NCBI RefSeq assembly: GCF_000422905.1 | Contig: NZ_AUGY01000010.1 | Span: 62,001 to 126,000 of the forward strand | Source: Paenibacillus alginolyticus DSM 5050 = NBRC 15375 | Lineage (GTDB): Bacteria > Bacillota > Bacilli > Paenibacillales > NBRC-103111 | DNA length: 64,000 bases | Reading direction: 5' to 3' | Shown here: positions 46,311 through 55,794 of the stretch, piece by piece | Numbering within the stretch: the stretch's first letter is position 1 | How the letters are laid out: each line of letters starts with the position of its first letter | Program-made: the position numbers and the translations under genes | The notes under the pieces: generated by a model | Database searches by the model: none | Told to the model about the DNA's origin: nothing | Seen by the model: the letters and a program-made list of their open reading frames with translations, nothing else

Positions 46311-47309
46311 ATGCTCCAATATATTGTAAGAAGAATCATTCTGGTAATTCCCGTCGTTATTTTTATATCAATGATCGTCTTCTACATCATTCAACTGCCG
46401 CCCGGTGACTATGTATCGACTTATGCGGCTAAGATGTCTGTGGCAGGCGATGTCATGACGCAACAAGATATGGATGAAATGAGAGCAAGCTTAAGATTGG
46501 ATCAACCATGGTTTATGCAATACCTAGCGTGGATGAAAAATATTATTTTTAATTTCGACTTCGGGTATTCCTTCAGTTATAACAAACCAGTTATGGCCGT
46601 CATATCGCAATACATGGGGTTAACGATCATCGTTTCTCTGGTAACGATGGCCTTTACCTATGCGGTAGCAATCCCCATCGGTATTTACTGTGCGGTAAGA
46701 CAATATTCGATTGGTGATTATATTTTTTCAGCAATAGGCTTTCTTGGCATGGCTACCCCTCATTTCTTGATGGCTATTATTTTAATGTACCTCTCTTATG
46801 TATATTTTGGCGATCCTCTGCTTGGTCTATTTTCCAATGAATTCGTCAATGCAGGATGGTCGATGGACAAGATTCTTGATTTACTGAAGCATATGATTAT
46901 CCCTGTTATTGTGATTGGTTTGGCAAACACGGCAGAGCTGATTCGAGTCATGAGAGGCCAAATGCTGGACGAATTGAATAAGCCGAATGTGGTGACCGCA
47001 AGATCAAAGGGCTTATCGGAAACGAAAATTTTGCTTAAGTATCCGACGCGTGCCGCTATGAATCCAATCGTTAGTACCATTGGATGGTCACTAACCTCCA
47101 TTTTCACAGGTTCTACAATTACGGCGATCGTATTGAATTTACCCATTCAAGGCCCCGTTATGTATAACGCATTACTAGCTCAGGATATGTATTTGGCAGG
47201 TACCTGGTTATTGTTTATGGCTGTGTTAACGGTTATAGGGACATTGATTTCGGACATTTTATTGGCATGGCTCGATCCAAAAATTCGCACAGAGTTCAGA
47301 GGTACGTAA
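46311..47309 (+). CDS. Opp/Dpp-type ABC permease, DppB-like
   Basis: A membrane subunit of 332 residues, with an N-terminal helix (MLQYIVRRIILVIPVVIFIS) and then the BPD_transp_1 domain. The family sequence around QLPPGDYVSTYAA, and the EAA-loop region VVTARSKGLSETKILLKYP (~225-243), are typical of DppB/OppB-like permeases. It lies 90 bases after the binding-protein gene and four bases before the next permease. Confidence 0.92.
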   Translation: MLQYIVRRIILVIPVVIFISMIVFYIIQLPPGDYVSTYAAKMSVAGDVMTQQDMDEMRASLRLDQPWFMQYLAWMKNIIFNFDFGYSFSYNKPVMAVISQYMGLTIIVSLVTMAFTYAVAIPIGIYCAVRQYSIGDYIFSAIGFLGMATPHFLMAIILMYLSYVYFGDPLLGLFSNEFVNAGWSMDKILDLLKHMIIPVIVIGLANTAELIRVMRGQMLDELNKPNVVTARSKGLSETKILLKYPTRAAMNPIVSTIGWSLTSIFTGSTITAIVLNLPIQGPVMYNALLAQDMYLAGTWLLFMAVLTVIGTLISDILLAWLDPKIRTEFRGT

Positions 47310-47312
47310 CCA

Positions 47313-48458
47313 ATGAAAACAATTCCGATAGCAGGGAAACAGAAAATAAACGCGATCAAGCCGAAGAAAAATAGCGATGTCTTTTACAGCTCACAATGGC
47401 GTCTTATGTATCACAGATTAAAGAAGCATAAATTAGCCCGTATCAGCTTAGTGATTCTAGCCTGTTTTTACATAGCCGCCCTCTTTGCTCAGTTTATAGC
47501 GCCTTACGGGTTGGAGAGCTACGACAGTAAATATGTGAATGCGCCTCCAGCTAAAGTGAGCTTCATAGATGCCGAGGGCAAATTTCAATTTAGACCGTTT
47601 GTATATGACCTAAAGTCTGCCAGAGACCCGGTTACACTTCGTAAAGTGTTTGTTCCGGATGAGAAGGTTCGCCACTCGATCCGCTTTTTCGTCAAGGGTG
47701 AAAGCTATAAATTTCTTGGTTTGATTCCAACGAATAGACATCTATTTGGAGTGGATCAGCCTGGTCGTGTATTTATTTTCGGTACGGACGGGATGGGCAG
47801 GGACTTATTATCGCGTATTGTGATGGGAAGTCAAATTTCATTAAGTATCCCTCTCATTGGCGTAACGATTAGCTTTGTCTTAGGTTTGTTTATCGGCGGT
47901 GTATCAGGATATTTCGGAGGATGGATCGATTCAGTCATTCAGCGGTTCATTGAAATTATTCGTTCATTTCCGACGCTGCCACTATGGATGGCACTATCGG
48001 CAGCCATACCACCGCGTGTGCCCGTAGTAACCATGTATATCTATATCGTCATTATCTTCGCCTTTATTGGTTGGACGGAGCTAGCTAGGGTAGCAAGAGG
48101 AAAGTTTATTTCGTTGAAAAATGAAGAATACGTTCTAGCGGCCAAAATAGCCGGCGTTAGCGATGCTAAAATCATTATTAAACATCTTTTGCCTGGTTTT
48201 ATCAGCTACTTGGTAGTGGCAACAACATTAGCCATACCCGGTATGATTCTCGGCGAGACGGCCATGAGTTTTCTTGGACTCGGTATACGCTCTCCTGCTA
48301 CCAGCTGGGGTGTTTTGCTTCAGGAAGCTCAACAGATCGAGAATGTTGCTTTGTATCCATGGAAACTAATTCCCTTAGGATTTGTCATCGTTACCGTATT
48401 AACCTTTAACTTTCTAGGCGACGGATTGCGCGATGCTGCTGATCCATACAAGAAATAA
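47313..48458 (+). CDS. Opp/Dpp-type ABC permease, DppC-like
   Basis: The second membrane subunit, 381 residues. It is longer than DppC (~300) because of an N-terminal extension (~1-45) and a loop insert (~70-140) before the core; such inserts occur in this sub-group of OppC-like permeases. The core motif GTDGMGRDLLSRIVMGSQIS (~153-172) and EAA-loop region YVLAAKIAGVSDAKIIIKHL (~271-290) are clear. The C-terminus LNFLGDGLRDAADPYKK is typical. Confidence 0.92.
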   Translation: MKTIPIAGKQKINAIKPKKNSDVFYSSQWRLMYHRLKKHKLARISLVILACFYIAALFAQFIAPYGLESYDSKYVNAPPAKVSFIDAEGKFQFRPFVYDLKSARDPVTLRKVFVPDEKVRHSIRFFVKGESYKFLGLIPTNRHLFGVDQPGRVFIFGTDGMGRDLLSRIVMGSQISLSIPLIGVTISFVLGLFIGGVSGYFGGWIDSVIQRFIEIIRSFPTLPLWMALSAAIPPRVPVVTMYIYIVIIFAFIGWTELARVARGKFISLKNEEYVLAAKIAGVSDAKIIIKHLLPGFISYLVVATTLAIPGMILGETAMSFLGLGIRSPATSWGVLLQEAQQIENVALYPWKLIPLGFVIVTVLTFNFLGDGLRDAADPYKK

Positions 48459-48487
48459 TCCATATTAGCGTAAGGCGAGGAGATATT

Positions 48488-49531
48488 ATGACATCTCAAG
48501 CTTCTGTTTCACAATCCGAACAACCCCTGCTTTCCGTTCAAGACCTCAAAATTCGAATTCAAATGGATAATGGGGAAATGAAAGCGGTAGATGGTGTTGA
48601 TTTTGAGATAAAAAAAGGAAAAACATTAGGTCTAGTTGGCGAATCCGGATGCGGAAAAAGCCTGACCAGTCGAGCGATCATCAGTATTAATCCCAAAGAG
48701 TGTGAAACCTCAGGGAAGATTGTTTATCACTCCACTTCTGAGAAGGCGCTAAACGATTTGGATTTGCTATCTCTAGATTCGCGTGGTAAACAGATTCGAT
48801 CGATTCGCGGGCGCAAAATCGCTATGATATTTCAAGAACCCATGACGGCATTTTCACCGATGTATACGATCGGGAATCAGATCATGGAATCTATTTTAAT
48901 CCACCGCACCAAAAATAAAAAAGAAGCCAAGAAGATAGCGCTAGAAATGCTCGGTAAAGTTGGTATTTCCGATCAAGAGAAGCGGTTCGACCAATTCCCG
49001 CATGAGTTTTCCGGCGGCATGCGCCAGCGCGCGATGATCTCAATGGCCTTGTCCTGCAATCCAGAATTGTTAATTGCCGATGAGCCTACGACTGCGCTGG
49101 ATGTAACCATTCAAGCACAAGTGTTAGAGCTTATGAAGGGACTCCAACAGGAATTTGGAATGGCCATTCTGCTCGTGACGCATGATCTTGGGATCATAGC
49201 AGAAATGTGCGACGAAGTGGCCGTCATGTATCTAGGGAAAATTGTTGAGCAATCGACAGTAGAAGAAATTTTCAATAATCCTAAACACCCGTATACGAAG
49301 GGTCTGCTCAAATCGATGCCAAGACTAGGCGGAAATAGACATACACGTCTAGAATCGATCGAAGGAACAGTTCCGATGGCATTCAATATGCCTCCAATGT
49401 GCGGATTTTACGAACGGTGTAAGGATCGGATTGATGGTGTATGCAATAAACAGACCGTGCCGAAAACTCGAATATCTGATAGCCATATGGTTAGATGTTT
49501 TCTTTATAAGGATAAGGGTGAAGGAGAATAA
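48488..49531 (+). CDS. Opp/Dpp-type ABC ATPase, DppD-like
   Basis: A cytoplasmic ATPase of 347 residues. Walker A is [13 protein letters not shown], the Q-loop is [16 protein letters not shown], the signature is [15 protein letters not shown], and Walker B is [14 protein letters not shown]. The C-terminal oligopeptide-type domain has PRLGG and cysteines ([15 protein letters not shown]) that often bind an iron-sulfur cluster in DppD-like ATPases. GAGGAG precedes the start, and the DppF-like gene begins three bases after its end. Confidence 0.94.
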   Translation: MTSQASVSQSEQPLLSVQDLKIRIQMDNGEMKAVDGVDFEIKKGKTLGLVGESGCGKSLTSRAIISINPKECETSGKIVYHSTSEKALNDLDLLSLDSRGKQIRSIRGRKIAMIFQEPMTAFSPMYTIGNQIMESILIHRTKNKKEAKKIALEMLGKVGISDQEKRFDQFPHEFSGGMRQRAMISMALSCNPELLIADEPTTALDVTIQAQVLELMKGLQQEFGMAILLVTHDLGIIAEMCDEVAVMYLGKIVEQSTVEEIFNNPKHPYTKGLLKSMPRLGGNRHTRLESIEGTVPMAFNMPPMCGFYERCKDRIDGVCNKQTVPKTRISDSHMVRCFLYKDKGEGE

Positions 49532-49533
49532 GG

Positions 49534-50550
49534 ATGTCTAAACCTATACTGAAAGTAAATCATCTAAATAAGGATTTTCAAGTAAAATCCAAAAATAAGC
49601 TGTTTAGCAAGCCTTCATCCATTCGTGTTTTGAACAACGTCTCTTTTGAGCTATTGGAAGGGGAAACCCTAAGCATTGTCGGCGAATCAGGCTGTGGCAA
49701 AACGACATTAGGCCGCTGTATTGTTAGAGGGATGGATGCGACATCAGGCCAAGTAATCTATCAACCTGAAGGTGAAGAGCAAGTTGATTTTTTAGGGCTG
49801 CGAGGCAAAGAATTCAAGAAATATAGAAAAGATATTCAGATGATTTTTCAGGATCCCTATTCATCACTGAGTCCGAGAATGAGCGTATACGATATTATAG
49901 CTGAGCCGCTGCTCGCCAACTTTAAGCTGACGAAATCACAATTGGATGACAAAGTTACCCAAATCGCAGAGAAGACCGGATTAAATGTCAGTTATCTCAA
50001 ACGATATCCGCATGCCTTTTCCGGAGGGCAAAGACAACGTATCGCTATTGCGAGATCACTTATTTCTCAACCGAGACTAATTGTATGTGATGAAGCTGTT
50101 TCGGCGCTGGACGTGTCAATTAAAGCACAAATCATTAATCTGCTGAAGGACCTGCAAGAGCAGCTGCAGATCACTTATATTTTCATCTCTCATGATTTAT
50201 CCATCGTTCAAAACATATCCGACAGAGTAGCGGTTATGCACTTAGGGAAAATTGTAGAATTGGCGCCGGTGGATTCGTTATTTGATCATCCCAAGCATCC
50301 CTATACGGAGGCGCTATTGTCGGCTGTACCTGAGCCAGACCCGAATTATAAGAAGGATCGAATTATTCTCGAAGGAGAAGTTCCTAATCCAGCTAATCCT
50401 CCAAGCGGATGTCACTTTCATCCAAGGTGTACGTATAAGACCGATAAATGTACGCAGCAAGAACCGGAGCTGCAAGCCGTCGGCGAAAATCATTATGCTG
50501 CATGCCACTATGCGAATCAATTAAACTTAAGAGGTGTAATACATGAGTGA
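49534..50550 (+). CDS. Opp/Dpp-type ABC ATPase, DppF-like
   Basis: The partner ATPase, 338 residues. Walker A is [13 protein letters not shown], the Q-loop is [15 protein letters not shown], the signature is [15 protein letters not shown], and Walker B is [14 protein letters not shown], where DEA replaces the usual DEP, a common variant in this group. The C-terminal oligopeptide-type domain includes [14 protein letters not shown]. Its end overlaps the HAD gene by eight bases. Confidence 0.94.
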   Translation: MSKPILKVNHLNKDFQVKSKNKLFSKPSSIRVLNNVSFELLEGETLSIVGESGCGKTTLGRCIVRGMDATSGQVIYQPEGEEQVDFLGLRGKEFKKYRKDIQMIFQDPYSSLSPRMSVYDIIAEPLLANFKLTKSQLDDKVTQIAEKTGLNVSYLKRYPHAFSGGQRQRIAIARSLISQPRLIVCDEAVSALDVSIKAQIINLLKDLQEQLQITYIFISHDLSIVQNISDRVAVMHLGKIVELAPVDSLFDHPKHPYTEALLSAVPEPDPNYKKDRIILEGEVPNPANPPSGCHFHPRCTYKTDKCTQQEPELQAVGENHYAACHYANQLNLRGVIHE

Positions 50551-51097
50551 TACGACAACGATTGATCCTAATGCAAAGAAGCTTATAGTTTTTCTGGACT
50601 GCGGAGATACGATCATTGATGAAGGAACCGAAATTAGAGATGACCATGATATTGTCATTAGGGCCAATGTGATTCCAGGGGCCGATATAATGGTGAAGAC
50701 ACTTGCCGAACGTGGATATATAATGGCCATCGTAGCCGACGGTAGGGCGCAATCGTTCAAAAATATTTTAACGCAAAATGGATTGTATGATTATTTCACC
50801 ACGATGATTTATTCAGAGACGATTAAAGCTTCTAAACCAAGTCCTCGTATGTTTAAAGCTGCGATTGGAGCGTTGGATCTCAGCGAGCAGGATTGCTCCC
50901 GTATTGTCATGGTGGGCAACAACCTAAGCCGCGATGTTAAAGGGGCTAATGCAATGGGAATTACGAGTATCTTCTTGAGCTGGACTCCTAGATACCCGAA
51001 GTTACACGCAGACGAAAGTGAAATACCTGATTATACGATCAACCATCCGCTGGAATTAATTGACTTAGTAGAAAAACTCAATGAAGAATTAGGATAA
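50543..51097 (+). CDS. HAD family hydrolase
   Basis: A small cytosolic phosphatase-like protein of 184 residues. HAD motif I is VFLDCGDTI, with the nucleophile Asp (~18); Gly and Asp are swapped relative to DxDGT, a known variant. Motif III is KASKPSPRMF and motif IV is VGNNLSRDVKGA. AGAGGTG lies before the start. It is translationally coupled to the DppF-like gene, so it probably dephosphorylates an intermediate of the imported compound's pathway. Confidence 0.87.
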   Translation: MSDTTTIDPNAKKLIVFLDCGDTIIDEGTEIRDDHDIVIRANVIPGADIMVKTLAERGYIMAIVADGRAQSFKNILTQNGLYDYFTTMIYSETIKASKPSPRMFKAAIGALDLSEQDCSRIVMVGNNLSRDVKGANAMGITSIFLSWTPRYPKLHADESEIPDYTINHPLELIDLVEKLNEELG

Positions 51098-51131
51098 ATG
51101 GATGGTTTTCTGAAGGGATGTTTGATTATAT

Positions 51132-52160
51132 ATGGCTAAAATTGATGAAGTAGCAAAATTAGCGAAAGTCTCTAAAGGGACAGTGTCGAATGTTTTTAGC
51201 CAAAAAAGACCCACAAGCGATGAAGTAAAAGAGAGAGTCATGACGGTCTCCAGACAATTAAATTATGTGCCTAATCATATTGCGCGAAGCTTGGCTACGA
51301 AGAAAACCATGGCGATCGGATTGACAATCCCGCATGGCAGCTTCTTTTTTAGCGCATTTCATACGCAGTTCATCAATGGCGTTATTTTGGAAGCTTCCTA
51401 TTATGGATACAGGGTTCTGCTTGATATGATTCCTGTGCAAAAGGTGAAAACACCATTCCTGTCGAGTTATCCGATTGATGGTGCTGTTGTGATGAGCCCA
51501 ACGACCGATGATGACCGTATCAACCTCATGCATGGTGAACAAATCCCCTTTGTTACTGTCGGCAGAGTCATGAATACCAATATTCATAAATCTTTCAGCG
51601 TGGATAACGACAATCACAAGATTATTGACAGCATATGCAAATATTTGATCAACAAGGGTCATAAAGACATTATGTTTTTAAATGCAAATGAGCTTATGAC
51701 CGTGTCCATCGATAGAAAAGCAGGCTTTATCAAGGCGATGAAAGATCATCAACTTGATGTGGAAGATCACATGATTCATCATAAGCCTGCCCTAAATACT
51801 AGTGAATACATGGACTATGGCTATGCAGAGACAATTGAAATCCTTGGTAACCAGAAGAAGAAAGTGACCGCGATTATTGCAGATGATGACCGCACGGCAT
51901 TCAGTGTCCTTAATGCACTCAAGGATTTGAATCTCAGTGTACCAGAAGATGTATCTTTGTTTGTCATATGCGGAGATCTCTCTATGATGGTTCAATCGAA
52001 CCCGTCTTTGACGAGCATGGATTTGCAGCCTTCGGAATTAGGAGCTCAATCTGTCCGATTGTTAATGCACCAATTAGGCGTTCTGCAAGGGGATTTCTCG
52101 GAAAATATGATTATTGAAAGCAAAATTATAGAAAGAAATTCTTGTCTGACGATTGGATAA
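51132..52160 (+). CDS. LacI family transcriptional regulator
   Basis: A ligand-responsive repressor of 342 residues. The N-terminal helix-turn-helix is IDEVAKLAKVSKGTVSNVFS (residues ~3-22) with the hinge helix YVPNHIARSLATKKT (~47-61). A periplasmic-binding-protein-like sensor domain follows (~62-340). It is the obvious candidate to bind the three TTAAACCGGTTTAA operators 7 kb upstream at the head of the same gene run. No operator is seen directly before this gene, so it would be repressed as part of the operon. The inducer is probably a sugar derivative. Confidence 0.94.
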   Translation: MAKIDEVAKLAKVSKGTVSNVFSQKRPTSDEVKERVMTVSRQLNYVPNHIARSLATKKTMAIGLTIPHGSFFFSAFHTQFINGVILEASYYGYRVLLDMIPVQKVKTPFLSSYPIDGAVVMSPTTDDDRINLMHGEQIPFVTVGRVMNTNIHKSFSVDNDNHKIIDSICKYLINKGHKDIMFLNANELMTVSIDRKAGFIKAMKDHQLDVEDHMIHHKPALNTSEYMDYGYAETIEILGNQKKKVTAIIADDDRTAFSVLNALKDLNLSVPEDVSLFVICGDLSMMVQSNPSLTSMDLQPSELGAQSVRLLMHQLGVLQGDFSENMIIESKIIERNSCLTIG

Positions 52161-52192
52161 GTAGTTGAAGACAATATCGGGAGGGCAGCAGG

Positions 52193-53251
52193 ATGAACAA
52201 AGACATATGGAACGTAGGCATTATTGGTCTTGGAGGAATTGGCGATTATCATATGAACCATCTTTCGAGAATTGCGAATACGAGAGTTGCAGCCATTTGT
52301 GATGTGAATACGAAGGCGGTTCAAGAGGTCGGTGATCGATTGAACTTATCGGCTGAGAAGCGCTATAGCGATTATAAAGCGATTATAGCTGATACCGACG
52401 TTGATTTTATCATATCCGGTGTCTCGAATAAATTCCATTATGACATCTTAAAATATGCGATAGAATGCGGTAAACCGATATTTTCTGAAAAACCTTTCAC
52501 ACGAACGATGGAAGAAGCAGATGAATTATTACGCTTGTATGAAAAAAATCCGATACCCTGCATGATTGGATTTTCCTACCGCTACAGACCTTGCTTTCAA
52601 TACGTTAAACAGCTTGTAGAACAAGGGACTTTAGGGCGTATTCGGCATATTGCCGCCCACTACTTGCAAGAGGAAAACGCGCCTATGTTTAACAAGGAGT
52701 ACACCTGGCGGTTTAATAAAGAGATGGCAGGGTCAGGTATATTAGCGGATATAGGCTCTCATATGGTGGATGCGGCACGCTTTTTTGTAGGAGAATTTAC
52801 GCAAGTAGCCGGTATGATGAGCACGTTTATCGATCACCGAACGGATCCGCGGACAAATCAGCTCGTTGAAGTAGACGTGGATGACTTTACCGGATTCCAG
52901 TGTGTGCTTGGAGGCGGGGTCATGGGCACCTTTTATACCCATAAAAATGCCATTGGAACGAAAAATCAATTTCAGGTTACGTTGTTTGGCGATCTAGGCA
53001 CCGTCAGGATTTCGGTCGAACAACCGAATGAAGTTCATTTGACGGTTAGAGAAGGCGAAAAGCTGGAGCTAACAGAAAAAGTCATTCATTTGGACGAGAA
53101 AACGATGAAGCCCATGCTGCAGGATTTTGTGGATTATTTGGAACAAGCTAACTCGCAATTACTCCCTACAATCATAGACGGATACCGTAATCAACAAGTG
53201 CTGCAAGCGATCATAGATTCAGCAAAAGACGGAGTAATGAGAAGCATATAA
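52193..53251 (+). CDS. Gfo/Idh/MocA family oxidoreductase
   Basis: A cytosolic NAD(P)-dependent dehydrogenase of 352 residues. The Rossmann motif is VGIIGLGGIGDYHMNHL (~7-23), the lysine motif is SEKPFTRT (~97-104), and the catalytic-site region is ILADIGSHMVDAARF (~182-196). GGGAGG lies nine bases before the start. It sits between the LacI and ThuA genes. Gfo/Idh/MocA-ThuA pairs are frequent in bacterial sugar catabolism (for example trehalose-linked 3-keto sugar pathways), which supports a sugar role for the cluster. Confidence 0.93.
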   Translation: MNKDIWNVGIIGLGGIGDYHMNHLSRIANTRVAAICDVNTKAVQEVGDRLNLSAEKRYSDYKAIIADTDVDFIISGVSNKFHYDILKYAIECGKPIFSEKPFTRTMEEADELLRLYEKNPIPCMIGFSYRYRPCFQYVKQLVEQGTLGRIRHIAAHYLQEENAPMFNKEYTWRFNKEMAGSGILADIGSHMVDAARFFVGEFTQVAGMMSTFIDHRTDPRTNQLVEVDVDDFTGFQCVLGGGVMGTFYTHKNAIGTKNQFQVTLFGDLGTVRISVEQPNEVHLTVREGEKLELTEKVIHLDEKTMKPMLQDFVDYLEQANSQLLPTIIDGYRNQQVLQAIIDSAKDGVMRSI

Positions 53252-53283
53252 CTGCATTCATTGTTAGAAAAGGAGTGAGTTGT

Positions 53284-54003
53284 ATGATTAAAGTAACGAT
53301 ATGGAATGAATTTCTGCAAGAGCAAAGAAAAGAAGAGGTAGCCAGGATATATCCCAAAGGGATGCATGGAGCCATTGCTGATGGTATCAGGCAGGATGGA
53401 TTTGAGATTAGCTTTGCAACCTTTAATGAGCCTGAGCACGGACTAACCCAAGAAAAGCTGGATGCTACCGATGTTCTCATTTATTGGGGGCACGTCGATC
53501 ACAAGGGCTTTCAGGATGATGTCGTCGATCGTATTTGTGACCGGGTACATAAGGGGATGGGGCTGGTCGTCCTGCATTCAGGCCATCATTCCAAGATGTT
53601 CCGCAAGCTAATGGGGACATCCTGCGACCTGCTTTGGAGAGAAGCGGACGAGAAAGAGCGGCTTTGGGTTGTTGATCCATCACATCCAATCGTAGAAGGA
53701 ATTGGTCCCTTTATCGATTTGGCGGAAGAGGAGATGTACGGAGAGCATTTTGATATTCCCGTGCCTGATGAATTAATCTTCGTCAGTTGGTTTGAGGGGG
53801 GCGAGGTGTTCCGCAGCGGCTGCACTTACCGTCGGGGTCAAGGCCGAATTTTCTATTTCCGTCCAGGACATGAGACTTATCCTACCTATCACAACAAAGA
53901 TGTTCAGCGCGTGATCGCCAATGCGGTTAAATGGACAGCCCCGGTTATAAGAGTAAAAACGTTCTACGGACATCATTCTCCACTGGAGGAAATTAAAAAG
54001 TAA
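53284..54003 (+). CDS. ThuA-like (trehalose utilisation) domain protein
   Basis: A protein of 239 residues with a ThuA/glutamine-amidotransferase-like fold. The ATG at 53284 is chosen because AAGGAG lies eight bases upstream; a GTG at 53275 overlaps it. Motifs include VTIWNEFLQEQRKEEV at the start, YWGHVDHKGFQDDVVDR (~60-76), GLVVLHSGHHSKMF (~88-101) and FYFRPGHETYPTYHNKDVQR near the end. ThuA proteins act in trehalose and related disaccharide catabolism; the reaction is not firmly established. It is the last gene of the operon, with a terminator directly after it. Confidence 0.9.
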   Translation: MIKVTIWNEFLQEQRKEEVARIYPKGMHGAIADGIRQDGFEISFATFNEPEHGLTQEKLDATDVLIYWGHVDHKGFQDDVVDRICDRVHKGMGLVVLHSGHHSKMFRKLMGTSCDLLWREADEKERLWVVDPSHPIVEGIGPFIDLAEEEMYGEHFDIPVPDELIFVSWFEGGEVFRSGCTYRRGQGRIFYFRPGHETYPTYHNKDVQRVIANAVKWTAPVIRVKTFYGHHSPLEEIKK

Positions 54004-54009
54004 TGTAAA

Positions 54010-54037
54010 GCGACACCTTTGAGGTGTCGTTTTTTTG
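54010..54037 (+). terminator. Rho-independent terminator of the Opp-like operon
   Basis: CGACACCT (54011-54018) pairs perfectly with AGGTGTCG (54022-54029), followed by eight T. Confidence 0.92.
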
Positions 54038-54148
54038 TCGAAAAAGATTTGCACCTGGCAAGCATGAATCGACATACGGAATGATAGATTTGGAATATGA
54101 TAGATTTGTAGGTATTGGCGTAATTACTCATTGAAGGGGTTGATCGTT

Positions 54149-55354
54149 TTGGGCAAAAGCAAGATAGAAATATCCTCAAAAGGTATCGAAAAAACTCTTC
54201 GTAAGTTTGATTATTTGCAAGCTATTTCTGAATATATTTGGAATGGATTTGATGCAAAAGCTACTGTTGTAGATATAAAGCTTCATAAAAATGTGCTAGG
54301 CGGCATAGATCAAATTGTCATTGCGGATAACGGTTATGGCATAAATAGGAAAGAGTTAGAACGGAAGTTTACGCCATTTTTCGAGTCTGAGAAGCAAATT
54401 GATCCTGAAAAGCGAGCCAGAACGACTTCGGCTATGCATGGAAAAAATGGAATCGGTCGATTAACCTTCCATCACTTTGCTTCTGATGCAGCATGGACTA
54501 CGACCTATGTGGACGGCCTTCTTAAAAATACGTATACCATTCGTATTCATTCGAAAAATTTGGATACCTATGAGGTGACGAATAACATCCTAACAGATGA
54601 AGAATCAGGAACGACGGTAACTTTTCATAATATCATGAAAGATTTTGTCTATGAGGATTTGTTGACTTTTTTATGTAAGGAATTTGGGTGGTTCCTAGAA
54701 CTTCATGCTGAGAAACATTTCGATGTTAAAATAGATGGCGTTTCCTTAGACTACTCGTGTGTGATAGCCGAAAAAGAATGTTTTAAAATCGTTCATGAGC
54801 CTACACAAACGGAGTTTACAATCAAATATGTTCGTTGGAAAGACCGAATCAATCATGAATATTCCAAACTTTACTTTCTCGATTCACATTTAGAAGAGAA
54901 GCATAAGCAGCCGACAACTTTTAATAACAAAGGTGATTCATTCTATCATAGTGTTTATATTCAAAGTAAGGGGTTTGATCATTTTGACTTTGATAGTGAA
55001 GACAATGGCGGACAATTGGAGTTATCTTTTGGAGCAAGCAGAAGAAGCGAAGCATTTCAATTTTTAATTGAAGAAATCAACACGTTTATAAAGCAAAAAA
55101 GGAAGCCTTATTTAGGTTTATTCGCGGATCATGTGATTGAAGAGTTTGCGGAATCCAAGGCATTTCCAATTTTTAAAGACGATCCTGAGGACACTACCAG
55201 AAAACAAGAGCTGGAATCTGTCATCAGGGAAATGTGTCAACTTGAGCCAAAAGTCTTTGCCCGATTAAATCCAGAACAGAAAAAATTGGTGGCTCACCTT
55301 ATTCACTTAGCGATGGGAGCGAATGAGCGACAACGTTTGTTGGAGGCTTTATGA
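54149..55354 (+). CDS. GHKL ATPase (Hsp90-like ATP-binding), probably C-terminally truncated
   Basis: A cytosolic ATPase-like protein of 401 residues. TTG 54149 (MGKSKIEISSKGIEK) is chosen because GAAGGGG lies nine bases upstream. The GHKL nucleotide site is intact: N-box SEYIWNGFDA (~24-33), G1 IADNGYGI (~56-63) and G2 HGKNGIGRLTFHHF (~99-112). Homologues as I recall them are ~650-700 residues, with a C-terminal restriction-endonuclease-like domain. Here the frame stops after GANERQRLLEAL, just before that part would begin. The sequence after it is made of decayed fragments. It could be a remnant of a DNA-repair or phage-defence protein. It is monocistronic. Confidence 0.75.
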   Translation: MGKSKIEISSKGIEKTLRKFDYLQAISEYIWNGFDAKATVVDIKLHKNVLGGIDQIVIADNGYGINRKELERKFTPFFESEKQIDPEKRARTTSAMHGKNGIGRLTFHHFASDAAWTTTYVDGLLKNTYTIRIHSKNLDTYEVTNNILTDEESGTTVTFHNIMKDFVYEDLLTFLCKEFGWFLELHAEKHFDVKIDGVSLDYSCVIAEKECFKIVHEPTQTEFTIKYVRWKDRINHEYSKLYFLDSHLEEKHKQPTTFNNKGDSFYHSVYIQSKGFDHFDFDSEDNGGQLELSFGASRRSEAFQFLIEEINTFIKQKRKPYLGLFADHVIEEFAESKAFPIFKDDPEDTTRKQELESVIREMCQLEPKVFARLNPEQKKLVAHLIHLAMGANERQRLLEAL

Positions 55355-55794
55355 GATACGATGGGCGCGGAACGTAGATCCTTTATTTCGGAAATTCTGA
55401 TATTTCATGATTAACGATCGTCTTGTTCTACGGCCTAAATGACTCTCAGCCAGAATGATATCGACTTCCTGACCAAAATCCAGATTGTGCATACAGCCAA
55501 CCGTGGAGTAAGCCAGTTGTCTGGCTGTGTTATCTAGAATATTCAGAGAATCGCTGCCTGTATCATGCGTTCACATAGTTTGCCCACAATTTCCAGCTTT
55601 CTTGCATCAATATCCATAAGTACTAGTTCATCTATTGGTAATACGTCTTTTCGCTTAATCATTCCTTCGATCAGTTCTGGGTGTAGGTAAATTGTTTACA
55701 ATTTTAGATATTAATCTTGTTTTTTTGAGCAATTATAACGTATGATGAGATTAAAATTTTAGCTCAGAGAAAATAGGGTGAACAGGAAATATAT
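55355..55794. other. Region of decayed gene fragments
   Basis: No intact gene is present. The minus strand carries a GH4 glycosidase fragment (55543-55690). Beyond it an unassigned open stretch of about 60 codons on the same strand (about 55352-55541) includes MHNLDFGQEVDIILAE and LGRRTRRSLI but has no normal start. The last ~90 bases are the AT-rich promoter region of the RpiR gene. Confidence 0.6.
55543..55690 (-). pseudogene. Remnant of a glycoside hydrolase family 4 gene
   Basis: Translated on the minus strand, about 48 codons read YLHPELIEGMIKRKDVLPID, then ELVLMDID and KLEIVGKLCERM, before a stop. This matches the N-terminal NAD-binding region of GH4 6-phospho-glucosidases (LicH/CelF type), which usually reads SSYTPELIEG there. 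The true N-terminus and almost all of the rest of the gene are missing. Confidence 0.65.
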
